The notes: generated from the letters alone by a model not told the origin. DNA of 8,112 bases from an uncultured Clostridia bacterium (GCA_934294965.1 CAKRAM010000060.1:1-8112); one strand, 5' to 3'; numbered from the stretch's first letter, positions 1 through 5,450 are shown. Numbers and translations are program-made.

Positions 1-90
1 GGTGTGGACCTCACCTCGTCCGAGCCTTTCCAAATTGTTGCCAAGTCCTTTACCGACACTCTTGCCGAACTCAAAGAACTTTGCAAATAG
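1..90 (+). CDS. C-terminal end of an unidentified protein (partial)
   Basis: Frame 1 is open from the window edge to a TAG at 88-90 and encodes the last 29 residues of a protein, ending in a probable amphipathic helix (FTDTLAELKELCK). The codon choice resembles the genes that follow, so it is probably real coding sequence. Too little is present to name a family. It converges on the ttcA-like gene and is followed after 55 bases by a strong stem-loop, consistent with the 3' end of a transcription unit. Confidence 0.6.
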   Translation, partial: GVDLTSSEPFQIVAKSFTDTLAELKELCK

Positions 91-145
91 TTTTGCTCAT
101 TTGTAGTAGCAACCGGGCGATAAATTGTAAAATTGCAATAAAACA

Positions 146-185
146 AAAAAAGACTAGAAATCCGTTAGGTTTTCTAGTCTTTTTT
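146..185. terminator. Bidirectional rho-independent terminator
   Basis: A perfect 15-bp inverted repeat (146-160 with 171-185) encloses a 10-base loop in which CC 162-163 can also pair with GG 168-169. The stem has A-runs on its left edge and T-runs on its right edge, so it reads as a hairpin followed by U residues on both strands. It lies between two converging genes (stop at 90 on plus, stop at 209 on minus) and can end both transcripts. Confidence 0.88.
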
Positions 186-208
186 GTTGGGGCAAAACAG
201 TCTCGCGT

Positions 209-937
209 TTATTCTTCATCGGTGGGCTTTTCCCACAGGTTATAGCGTTCCGGGTGCATAATGGCTGCGGCAAACCGTTCGTTAAGTCCGGGATAGGTTT
301 GGGAAAGGTCTTTCAAAATTTGTTTCATTGCTTCCCTTTGCGTTTGGTGGTTGGCAGGGCAGGGGTTGTGCACAATCGGCATATCTTTGCTAAAAGATAT
401 AATTTCGCATTCGGGAATGTAAATCATAGGCCTAATAAGCGTAACCTCACTTCGGGACATAAACGACTTCGGCTGGAAGGTGTTAAGCCGTCCTTCGTAA
501 AACAAACTTAACATAAACGTTTCCACAACGTCGTCAAGGTGGTGTCCCAGTGCAAGTTTGTTAAAGCCCATTGCCTTGATCTCTCCGTTAAGCGCGCCAC
601 GGCGCATTTTTGCGCACAAACTGCAGGGGTTTTTCTCCTTGCGCACGTCGAATATAATCTGGGCAATATCGGTTTTCACAATTTTGTACGGAATGCCCAA
701 TTTGTCGCAATATTCCTGCACGGGCGCGTACGCGTCGGGAGAAAATCCCATATCCACGGTGATTCCGCACAATTCAAAGTGCTTGTCGGAAAATTTGCTA
801 AAAGCGTGCATAAGGGTAAGCAGTGCAAGGCTGTCCTTTCCGCCGGAAACTCCAACGGCAATTTTGTCGCCCTCGTCTATCATTTTGTAATCGTTCACTG
901 CCCGCCTAAGGTAGGATAATAATTGTTGTTGCTTCAT
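209..937 (-). CDS. ttcA: TtcA-like tRNA 2-thiocytidine synthetase (PP-loop ATPase)
   Basis: This 242-residue cytosolic protein belongs to the PP-loop ATP pyrophosphatase family. Visible marks are the PP-loop SGGKDS at residues 31-36, a CxxC pair (CSLC, 105-108), the TtcA-typical LGHHLDD (130-136) and a further cysteine in NPCPAN (Cys193). In characterised TtcA three such cysteines hold a 4Fe-4S cluster, and the enzyme adenylates then thiolates cytidine 32 of certain tRNAs; that role is inferred here by family. It is shorter than E. coli TtcA (about 310 residues), mainly at the ends, as is common for the Bacillota members. The ATG at 937 is preceded on the minus strand by a weak purine-rich site (GTGAGAG). 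It is transcribed divergently from perR. A related PP-loop tRNA-modifying enzyme such as a TtuA-type protein is the main alternative. Confidence 0.82.
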   Translation of the reverse strand: MKQQQLLSYLRRAVNDYKMIDEGDKIAVGVSGGKDSLALLTLMHAFSKFSDKHFELCGITVDMGFSPDAYAPVQEYCDKLGIPYKIVKTDIAQIIFDVRKEKNPCSLCAKMRRGALNGEIKAMGFNKLALGHHLDDVVETFMLSLFYEGRLNTFQPKSFMSRSEVTLIRPMIYIPECEIISFSKDMPIVHNPCPANHQTQREAMKQILKDLSQTYPGLNERFAAAIMHPERYNLWEKPTDEE

Positions 938-1057
938 ATACTCTCACTTTTGTTTTGGTTGTGTGTAAGTTTCATTATAAATTATATTCCTCAACATTGC
1001 ACCTGTTTTGTGACAAATTACGAAATAAAAAAATTCCAAAAACTTTGCAAAAAACTA
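938..1057. other. Divergent intergenic region upstream of ttcA and perR
   Basis: This is AT-rich non-coding DNA between the divergent ttcA-like gene and the perR promoter. On the minus strand it holds the ttcA leader with candidate -10 hexamers. No ORF with a plausible start and no strong hairpin was seen. Together with the perR promoter and leader it makes a gene-free stretch of 337 bases (938-1274). Confidence 0.6.
974..986 (-). promoter_or_regulatory. Candidate -10 elements for ttcA
   Basis: Read on the minus strand there are two TATAAT hexamers, at 981-986 and 974-979, about 40 bases upstream of the ttcA ATG. No good -35 hexamer sits 16-18 bases upstream of either; TTGTCA further up is spaced too far. 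The -10 matches are exact, but AT-rich DNA yields such matches by chance, so this is tentative. Confidence 0.3.
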
Positions 1058-1086
1058 TTGACAAACCAAATGATAAGTGTTATTAT
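1058..1086 (+). promoter_or_regulatory. Sigma-A promoter for perR-rubrerythrin
   Basis: A consensus -35 TTGACA (1058-1063) is followed after exactly 17 bases by TATTAT (1081-1086), five of six matches to TATAAT. Transcription should begin near 1093. The spacer and -10 overlap one Fur/PerR-like dyad, and a second lies just downstream of the expected start. Such an intrinsically strong promoter fits control by repression. Confidence 0.8.
1071..1085 (+). promoter_or_regulatory. Upstream Fur/PerR-like operator
   Basis: TGATAAGTGTTATTA matches the 7-1-7 Fur-type consensus TGATAATnATTATCA at 11 of 14 positions and the PerR consensus TTATAATnATTATAA at 10. It overlaps the promoter spacer and most of the -10, so a bound regulator would exclude RNA polymerase. 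The match is imperfect; support comes mostly from position and from the gene controlled. Confidence 0.5.
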
Positions 1087-1092
1087 TTATCT

Positions 1093-1274
1093 ATAAATGA
1101 GAATGATTATCGATTAAATAACTGTACTTGGTAGCAATTTCACATTTAGGTAAAGCGTGGTGCGAAGGTTTAAGTTCAAATGCAAGAGCCGACATTGCCG
1201 CGCAAGTATTCAATCTTTTGTTCTCAAGGCATTTCCTGTGTTTGGCGGAACTTGCGGACAAATCAAGGAAGTAT
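1093..1274 (+). other. Long perR 5' leader, possibly structured
   Basis: About 180 bases separate the predicted transcription start from the perR ATG. The leader past 1128 is less AT-rich than the DNA upstream of it. A 7-bp pairing is possible between CGCAAGT (1201-1207) and ACTTGCG (1250-1256). TTCCT (1233-1237) is complementary to AGGAA (1266-1270), the perR ribosome binding site. The perR frame is open back to 1122, and a TTG at 1128 could add 49 residues, but it has no Shine-Dalgarno sequence and the extra residues resemble no Fur-family N-terminus known to me. I see no riboswitch I can name. Confidence 0.4.
1098..1112 (+). promoter_or_regulatory. Downstream Fur/PerR-like operator
   Basis: TGAGAATGATTATCG matches the Fur 7-1-7 consensus at 12 of 14 positions. 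It lies a few bases downstream of the predicted transcription start, with its centre 27 bases from the centre of the upstream box. The pair suggests autorepression by the PerR encoded just downstream. The fit is better to the Fur form than to the PerR form of the box (10 of 14), so a separate Fur protein could also bind here. Confidence 0.62.
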
Positions 1275-1640
1275 ATGAGGTATTCAAAACAGCGCGAAGC
1301 GGTCTACAAGGTGCTTTGCGGCACCAAAACCCATCCGAACGTCGCTTGGATTCATTCCCAAACGCAAAACGTTATCCCCGGGATCGGTCTTGCAACGGTC
1401 TATCGCAACTTGGAGGAGTTGACAAGTCAAGGCAGAATACGAAAAATTTCTGCGCGTAACAACCCGGAGCGGTACGATGCCGACGTCAGCCCTCACTCGC
1501 ACTTTGTGTGTGCGGTGTGCAACCGCATAACCGATTTGCCTAGCGATGCGGTGGAAGTGTCTTGCAAATGCCAAAACGTTCAGTGCGTGGACGTGATGAT
1601 TTACGGCATATGCGACGATTGCAAAAACAATAACAACTGA
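1275..1640 (+). CDS. perR: Fur-family peroxide-responsive repressor PerR
   Basis: This 121-residue metalloregulator has an N-terminal winged helix (MRYSKQRE at 1-8, recognition-helix motif LATVYRNLEEL at 39-49) and a C-terminal dimer domain. Two CxxC pairs (79-82 and 113-116) match the structural zinc site. By alignment in my head with B. subtilis PerR, His20, Asp68, His74, His76 and Asp87 correspond to the regulatory metal ligands H37, D85, H91, H93 and D104. Aspartate at the last position, rather than the glutamate of Fur, is the feature linked to peroxide sensing. The ATG at 1275 is chosen because AAGGA (1265-1269) stands 5 bases upstream and clostridial members often begin M-[RK]-YSKQRE. 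It is short, lacking the helix that precedes this motif in B. subtilis PerR. It precedes rubrerythrin by 61 bases and probably represses that gene and itself. Confidence 0.87.
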   Translation: MRYSKQREAVYKVLCGTKTHPNVAWIHSQTQNVIPGIGLATVYRNLEELTSQGRIRKISARNNPERYDADVSPHSHFVCAVCNRITDLPSDAVEVSCKCQNVQCVDVMIYGICDDCKNNNN

Positions 1641-1701
1641 CTATCTTTTGCCGCACGGCAATGATAAATATAAAAATAAAACAATATTAAGGAGATTTAC
1701 T
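1641..1701 (+). other. perR-rubrerythrin spacer with small hairpin and ribosome binding site
   Basis: A compact inverted repeat (TTGCC 1648-1652, loop GCAC, GGCAA 1657-1661) lies just after the perR stop. It has no following T-run, so it looks like a read-through or processing structure rather than a terminator. TATAAA at 1669-1674 could be a weak internal -10 with TTTGCC 1647-1652 as a poor -35 (16-base spacer). AAGGAGA (1689-1695) is a strong Shine-Dalgarno sequence 6-7 bases before the rubrerythrin ATG and would favour high translation. Confidence 0.45.
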
Positions 1702-2244
1702 ATGAAATACGTTTGTTCTGTATGCGGATACGTTCACGAAGGTCCGGAAGCCCCCGAAAAATGCCCCGTTTGCGGCGCACCAAAATCCAAATTTGTCGCT
1801 CAAGACAGTGAAAGAACTTGGGCAGCCGAACACGTTGTAGGCGTTGCGCAAGGCGCTCCCGAAGACGTTATGCAAGATTTGCGTGCCAACTTCAACGGCG
1901 AATGCAGCGAAGTGGGTATGTACTTGGCAATGTCCCGCGTTGCCTTCCGCGAAGGCTATCCTGAAATCGGCTTGTATTGGGAAAAGGCAGCGTACGAAGA
2001 AGCCGAACACGCCGCAAAATTTGCCGAATTGCTCGGCGAAGTTGTAACCGATAGCACCAAAAAGAATTTGGAAATGCGAATCGAAGCTGAAAACGGCGCA
2101 ACGATGGGCAAAACAATGCTTGCAAAGCGTGCAAAGGAACTCAACTTGGACGCCATCCACGACACCGTTCACGAAATGGCTCGCGACGAAGCCCGTCACG
2201 GAAAAGCATTCCAAGGTTTGTATAACCGCTACTTCAAAAAATAA
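1702..2244 (+). CDS. rbr: Reverse rubrerythrin (N-terminal rubredoxin, C-terminal diiron domain)
   Basis: The protein has 180 residues. Residues 1-30 are a rubredoxin domain whose four cysteines (Cys5, Cys8, Cys21, Cys24) bind one iron. Residues from about 50 onward are a ferritin-like four-helix diiron domain with EEAEH (99-103) and DEARH (162-166) supplying ExxH ligand motifs, plus glutamates in the first and third helices (around 67-70 and 128-130). Ordinary rubrerythrin has the rubredoxin at the C-terminus; this inverted order is the 'reverse' form of clostridia, a cytosolic NADH-linked hydrogen peroxide reductase fed by reductases and rubredoxin, and PerR-repressed in Clostridium acetobutylicum. 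The ATG at 1702 follows AAGGAG at good spacing; an earlier in-frame start at 1648 lacks one. The adjacent perR and the operators suggest induction by oxygen or peroxide. No electron-donor partner is encoded nearby. Confidence 0.95.
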   Translation: MKYVCSVCGYVHEGPEAPEKCPVCGAPKSKFVAQDSERTWAAEHVVGVAQGAPEDVMQDLRANFNGECSEVGMYLAMSRVAFREGYPEIGLYWEKAAYEEAEHAAKFAELLGEVVTDSTKKNLEMRIEAENGATMGKTMLAKRAKELNLDAIHDTVHEMARDEARHGKAFQGLYNRYFKK

Positions 2245-2261
2245 CAAACGAAACATATTTT

Positions 2262-2291
2262 GCCGTTCCGCTTTTGCGGAGCGGCTTTTTT
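2262..2291 (+). terminator. Rho-independent terminator after rubrerythrin
   Basis: A 10-bp GC-rich stem (GCCGTTCCGC 2262-2271 with GCGGAGCGGC 2276-2285, one G-U pair) closes a TTTT loop and is followed by six T residues (2286-2291). It lies 17 bases past the stop of rubrerythrin and is a canonical intrinsic terminator closing the perR-rbr unit. Confidence 0.93.
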
Positions 2292-2381
2292 ACTTACTAC
2301 GACTTATCATTTTTGAGTTACAATTATTTATCAATTTTACATTTAACAAAATTTATCTATTTAGTTACTATGCTTGCGCAC

Positions 2382-2410
2382 TTGCATTCAAAAGATATTT
2401 TGTATATAAT
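2382..2410 (+). promoter_or_regulatory. Sigma-A promoter for the patatin gene
   Basis: TTGCAT (2382-2387) and a perfect TATAAT (2405-2410) are separated by exactly 17 bases, in an AT-rich gap that follows the previous terminator. Transcription should start near 2417 and leave a leader of about 80 bases before the patatin ATG. Confidence 0.72.
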
Positions 2411-2498
2411 AGAGTAAATAATCATGTTGGAAGCCTAACAGCCTGCCGCAAATAAGTTTATCGGCAAATTGCTTCACGCGCAAAAAATCGGAGCGACT

Positions 2499-3317
2499 AT
2501 GTTCGGAATATTCAAAAAGAAAACAACAACCAAAAAGCCCGTCAAACAAGCAAAACGCAAGTATAAGGCAGGCTTGGCGTTGTCCGGCGGCGGAACGCGC
2601 GGTTTTGCGCATATAGGCGTTTTCAAAGCCTTGGAGGAACTCGGCGCGCATTTCGATTACGTTGCAGGCACTTCTGTGGGCAGCATTATGGGGGCGATGT
2701 ATGCAAGCTGCATAAGTTGGCAACAAATCAGGGACGAGGCTGCAAAACTTACCAAAAGGGATATTATCAACAAACTTATGGTCATCGGCTCGGATTCGCG
2801 CAATATCAAACGCATTGCCGAGCGGCTTTTGGGCGAAAAAACTTTCGACGATTTGGCTTTGCCTTTCAGCGCGGTGGCGGTGGATATTCAAAGCGGCGAC
2901 GAGGTGGTAATCAGCAGCGGTTCGGTTGCCGATGCGGTTGCGGCAAGCAGCAGCGTGCCGGTGTTGTTCACGCCGTACAAAATCGGCGGGCAAGAATTGG
3001 TAGACGGCGGTTTGCTCAACAACATGCCTGCCGACGTTTGTCGCAAAATGGGAGCAGACGTGGTCGTTTCGGTGGATTTAAACAGCGCGCGCGGCAAGGG
3101 AACAACGTCGCGGAGTATCCCCGGGATAGTTATCGCAAGTTGGAACATCACAACCAAAGGCACAATGTACAAAGGTTATCTTGCCAGCGACTTGATAATA
3201 ACGCCCAATTTGTCGCAGTACAAAAACTACAAGTTGGACGGGCTGGATGAGATGATAGAGGAAGGCTACCGCGCCACGATGGAAAAAGCGGAGGAAATAG
3301 AACAACTGCTCATCTAA
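2499..3317 (+). CDS. Patatin-like phospholipase (RssA/NTE type)
   Basis: This 272-residue lipid acyl hydrolase has a full patatin fold. The oxyanion-hole loop SGGGTRG is at 29-35, the nucleophile elbow GTSVG at 57-61 (catalytic Ser59), and the dyad aspartate in VDGG at 168-171 (Asp169). The first 23 residues are strongly basic (FKKK, KRKYK) with no signal peptide or transmembrane helix, so the enzyme is probably cytosolic and may touch the membrane inner face electrostatically. Members cleave acyl chains from phospholipids or related esters; the substrate here cannot be read. The ATG at 2499 is preferred because GGAG (2490-2493) lies 5 bases upstream; a TTG at 2469 in the same frame has no such site. 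It has its own promoter and no clear terminator before the lipoprotein gene 71 bases on, so the two may be cotranscribed. Confidence 0.93.
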   Translation: MFGIFKKKTTTKKPVKQAKRKYKAGLALSGGGTRGFAHIGVFKALEELGAHFDYVAGTSVGSIMGAMYASCISWQQIRDEAAKLTKRDIINKLMVIGSDSRNIKRIAERLLGEKTFDDLALPFSAVAVDIQSGDEVVISSGSVADAVAASSSVPVLFTPYKIGGQELVDGGLLNNMPADVCRKMGADVVVSVDLNSARGKGTTSRSIPGIVIASWNITTKGTMYKGYLASDLIITPNLSQYKNYKLDGLDEMIEEGYRATMEKAEEIEQLLI

Positions 3318-3343
3318 CGATTGCTTATATGCGATAGTTATTT

Positions 3344-3364
3344 TTGCGGCTTACTTTGCCGCAA
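3344..3364 (+). other. Stem-loop between patatin and lipoprotein genes
   Basis: TTGCGGC (3344-3350) pairs perfectly with GCCGCAA (3358-3364) around a 7-base loop. It is not followed by a T-run on either strand, so it is not a standard terminator. It could be a partial terminator, an mRNA-stabilising element, or chance. Confidence 0.4.
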
Positions 3365-3388
3365 CACATACAATCATCCGAGGGGTAA

Positions 3389-5074
3389 ATGAAAAAACGT
3401 ATTCTTGTTTTGTCGCTTGCGCTCATTGTCGTTTTCGGCGCAATTGTATTCGGCGGCTGCCAATTCATATCTTCAATTTTCGATAGCGTCGTCAATATCA
3501 CGGTAACCTACGATCCCAACTACGAAGGCGGCGAGCCTCAAAAAGTTAAACTTCACATAGGGGAAAAACCCGTTGCGCCCACTTTCGAGCGCGAAGGTTA
3601 CAAGTTCGTCAAATGGACTTTCGATGCCGAGGGCAACAACGACATTCAAGTGGACGACTATTCTTTCAAGGCAAACGTAACGCTGTACGCCCAATGGGAA
3701 AAACTCCCCGTAGTGCCGACGGGCATCACGGCAACCTATAACGGCAGAGTGCCTTTGGGCGGAACGCTTTCTGCGGACAAAATTTCCGTAGTTGCTTCCT
3801 ATAGCGACAAAACCGCCAAACCCGTAACCGAGTACACTCTTGCGGAGTTTTCGGCGGAAACCGTCGGCGTTGTGTCGCTAACCGTAACCGCCACGCTGGA
3901 CGGAACAACGTTCACGGCAAGCATGCAAATCTACGTGTACGATCCGGATGCGGAAGAAGTTGCAAACTACGGCAAGTACGGTATCTTGCAGGACGACAAT
4001 TCGGTCAAAATTGTCAACACGGGCATCGTCAGCGGAGATTTGCAAATTCACTTTTTGGAATTGGGCAACAAGTACACGGGCGATAGCATCTACATAAAAG
4101 CGGGCGAAACGGATATGCTCATCGACGCAGGCTCTCGCCAAAACAGCGGCGAGGTGATTTCGTCCTACGTAAACAAGTACTGCACGGACGGCATTTTGGA
4201 ATACGTCATCGCAACCCACGCCGACCAAGACCATATTGCAGGCTTTGTAGGCACGGCAAACCAGGGCGTGTTCGATAACTTTAAGTGCAAAAACATCATT
4301 TCCTTTGCACGCACCAACAAAAATACCGCAATCTACAACAAGTTTGTGGAAAAACGCACCGCTCAAAAGAACAACGGTGCCAATGTTTATACGGCGTTGG
4401 AGTGCTACAACAATCAAAACGGCGCAAAGCGCGTGTACGATTTGTCCGACACGGTGCAAATGGAAGTGCTGTACAACTACTACTACGAACACGAAAGCGG
4501 CGACGAAAACAACTATTCCGTTTGCATAATGTTGCACCAATATGCCAACGACTATGATTTTGTAAACCCTGATAGCGAACAAAACGAAAACAAAGTCAAT
4601 CACTACCTGTTCACAGGCGACTTGGAAAAGGACGGCGAGCAACGTCTTGTGCAAAACAACAACCTGCCGGAAGTGGTGCTGTTCAAAGCGGGACATCACG
4701 GCAGCAGAACTTCCTCAAACGACAGTTTGCTTTCGGTCATCAAACCCAAAGTGGTGTGCATTTGCTGTTGCGCAGGCTCGGCGGAGTATACTCAAAATCT
4801 CACGTCGACAACTTTTCCCACGCAGGAAATGCTCAACCGCGTTGCCAGGCACACCGACATGGTTTTTGCAACCACGCTGGTAACCAACGTTATGAACACA
4901 ACTAAAAACGAGTGGGAACCGGACAAATTCTATTCGCTCAACGGCAACATCGTGGTAAAGTCGGACGAAAGCGGTGTGTACGTTTCGGCAAGCAACAATA
5001 TAACTCTCATCAAAGATACCGATTGGTTCAAGGAATTTAGAACCTGCCCGGAGGAATGGAAAACAGTAGGCTAA
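3389..5074 (+). CDS. Lipoprotein with InlB-like and Ig-like modules and a ComEC-type metallo-beta-lactamase domain
   Basis: The protein has 561 residues. A lysine-rich start, a hydrophobic stretch and FGGC (Cys24) form a lipoprotein signal peptide, so the mature protein should sit outside the membrane. Residues 36-103 resemble the Listeria-Bacteroides (InlB beta-grasp, Flg_new) repeat, ending LYAQWE. Residues 111-183 resemble a bacterial Ig-like (Big_3-type) domain. From about 217 there is a metallo-beta-lactamase fold like the C-terminal part of ComEC/Rec2: HFLELG, LIDAG (244-248), HADQDH (277-282, the HxDxDH form), FTGD (408-411) and GHHGS (435-439). It has no ComEC membrane channel, so it is not a DNA transporter. 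A secreted metal-dependent nuclease or phosphodiesterase is a reasonable inference, with no substrate evidence. The ATG at 3389 follows AGGGG at 3381-3385. A cysteine cluster CICCC (457-461) is odd for an exported protein. Confidence 0.88.
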   Translation: MKKRILVLSLALIVVFGAIVFGGCQFISSIFDSVVNITVTYDPNYEGGEPQKVKLHIGEKPVAPTFEREGYKFVKWTFDAEGNNDIQVDDYSFKANVTLYAQWEKLPVVPTGITATYNGRVPLGGTLSADKISVVASYSDKTAKPVTEYTLAEFSAETVGVVSLTVTATLDGTTFTASMQIYVYDPDAEEVANYGKYGILQDDNSVKIVNTGIVSGDLQIHFLELGNKYTGDSIYIKAGETDMLIDAGSRQNSGEVISSYVNKYCTDGILEYVIATHADQDHIAGFVGTANQGVFDNFKCKNIISFARTNKNTAIYNKFVEKRTAQKNNGANVYTALECYNNQNGAKRVYDLSDTVQMEVLYNYYYEHESGDENNYSVCIMLHQYANDYDFVNPDSEQNENKVNHYLFTGDLEKDGEQRLVQNNNLPEVVLFKAGHHGSRTSSNDSLLSVIKPKVVCICCCAGSAEYTQNLTSTTFPTQEMLNRVARHTDMVFATTLVTNVMNTTKNEWEPDKFYSLNGNIVVKSDESGVYVSASNNITLIKDTDWFKEFRTCPEEWKTVG

Positions 5075-5080
5075 AATAAC

Positions 5081-5106
5081 AAGAGGCGGCAATTCTGACG
5101 TCTCTT
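5081..5106 (+). other. Stem-loop directly after the lipoprotein stop codon
   Basis: AAGAGGCG (5081-5088) pairs with CGTCTCTT (5099-5106), eight pairs with one G-U, around a 10-base loop. Only a short T-run follows, so it is at best a weak terminator; it may act together with the next hairpin or protect the mRNA 3' end. Confidence 0.4.
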
Positions 5107-5126
5107 TGTACTTTACGCTACAAATA

Positions 5127-5153
5127 AAAAATGCTTGTTCGAAGGGCATTTTT
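5127..5153 (+). terminator. Probable rho-independent terminator after the lipoprotein gene
   Basis: AAAAATGC (5127-5134) pairs with GCATTTTT (5146-5153), and the stem can be extended by TT/AA across a small bulge. The right arm supplies the T-run. It sits 53 bases past the lipoprotein stop and ahead of the shikimate operon, where a transcript end is expected. The stem is AT-rich, so strength is uncertain. Confidence 0.6.
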
Positions 5154-5450
5154 ACATAGTTTTTCAACTACGGCGTTTGTTTGCGTTTTGCAAATAACAA
5201 ATTACGACAGCAATGCAAAATTTTGTTTTTGCACGCAGTGTTAAGGTATAACAAAAAACACGCAAATGTCGGATTTGCAAATATTTTTAGGTTATTCGGC
5301 AGAAATGGCAATTTGCACAAAGCAAAACGAAAGTAACAATATTTGTCTGCAAGCGTCAATTTTGACCTGTTTCAACTTGATAAAACACAATTTTTTCAAA
5401 CCAATCGCAAACTTCCCGTAGCAATCGGCAGTTTCGCAAAAAGGAAAACC
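5154..5450 (+). other. AT-rich non-coding region upstream of the shikimate operon
   Basis: About 300 bases without a convincing gene. Seen here: a 7-bp hairpin (TGCAAAA 5214-5220 with TTTTGCA 5227-5233); a perfect 10-base palindrome ATTTGCAAAT (5273-5282) and a related TTTTGCAAAT (5186-5195); a stem just before the aroC ribosome binding site (AAACT 5409-5413 with AGTTT 5430-5434, and CCG 5416-5418 with CGG 5426-5428); and an unsupported 38-codon ORF at 5305-5421. There is no T-box antiterminator motif and no recognisable attenuator. The aroC frame is open back to a TTG at 5343, but that segment does not resemble chorismate synthase. Confidence 0.55.
5223..5252 (+). promoter_or_regulatory. Candidate promoter with overlapping dyad for the aro operon
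   Basis: TATAAC (5247-5252) matches the -10 consensus in five of six positions, with a poor -35 candidate TTGTTT (5223-5228) 18 bases upstream. A perfect dyad TGTTA-N5-TAACA (5239-5253) overlaps the -10 and could be an operator. No better promoter was found in the region, but both elements could arise by chance in AT-rich DNA. Confidence 0.3.

Noticed and set aside
254..919. Open frames on the plus strand opposite the ttcA-like gene (254-511, 539-919, 558-890)
   Set aside because: They are antisense shadows of a well-motivated PP-loop enzyme, with no family motifs and no ribosome binding sites.
1687..2256. 189-codon open frame on the minus strand across rubrerythrin
   Set aside because: It mirrors the full length of a clear rubrerythrin; its Phe- and Cys-rich translation is typical of the complement of Glu/Lys-rich coding sequence.
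2370..2417. Tiny ORF (15 codons) upstream of the patatin gene
   Set aside because: It lies over the promoter itself and would precede the predicted transcription start, so it could not be translated from that transcript.
2120..2455. 111-codon plus-strand frame running from rubrerythrin into the intergenic gap
   Set aside because: It starts inside rubrerythrin in another frame, passes through the terminator and the patatin promoter, and shows no recognisable domain.
2444..2466. Inverted repeat TGCCG/CGGCA in the patatin leader
   Set aside because: Only five pairs with a 13-base mismatched interior; too weak to call a regulatory structure.
3878..4699. 273-codon minus-strand frame inside the lipoprotein gene
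   Set aside because: It is antisense to the metallo-beta-lactamase domain, valine-rich, and has no motif or start signal.
5154..5450. T-box or tryptophan-type attenuator before the shikimate operon
   Set aside because: The conserved T-box antiterminator sequence is absent and no terminator hairpin with a T-run lies just before aroC.
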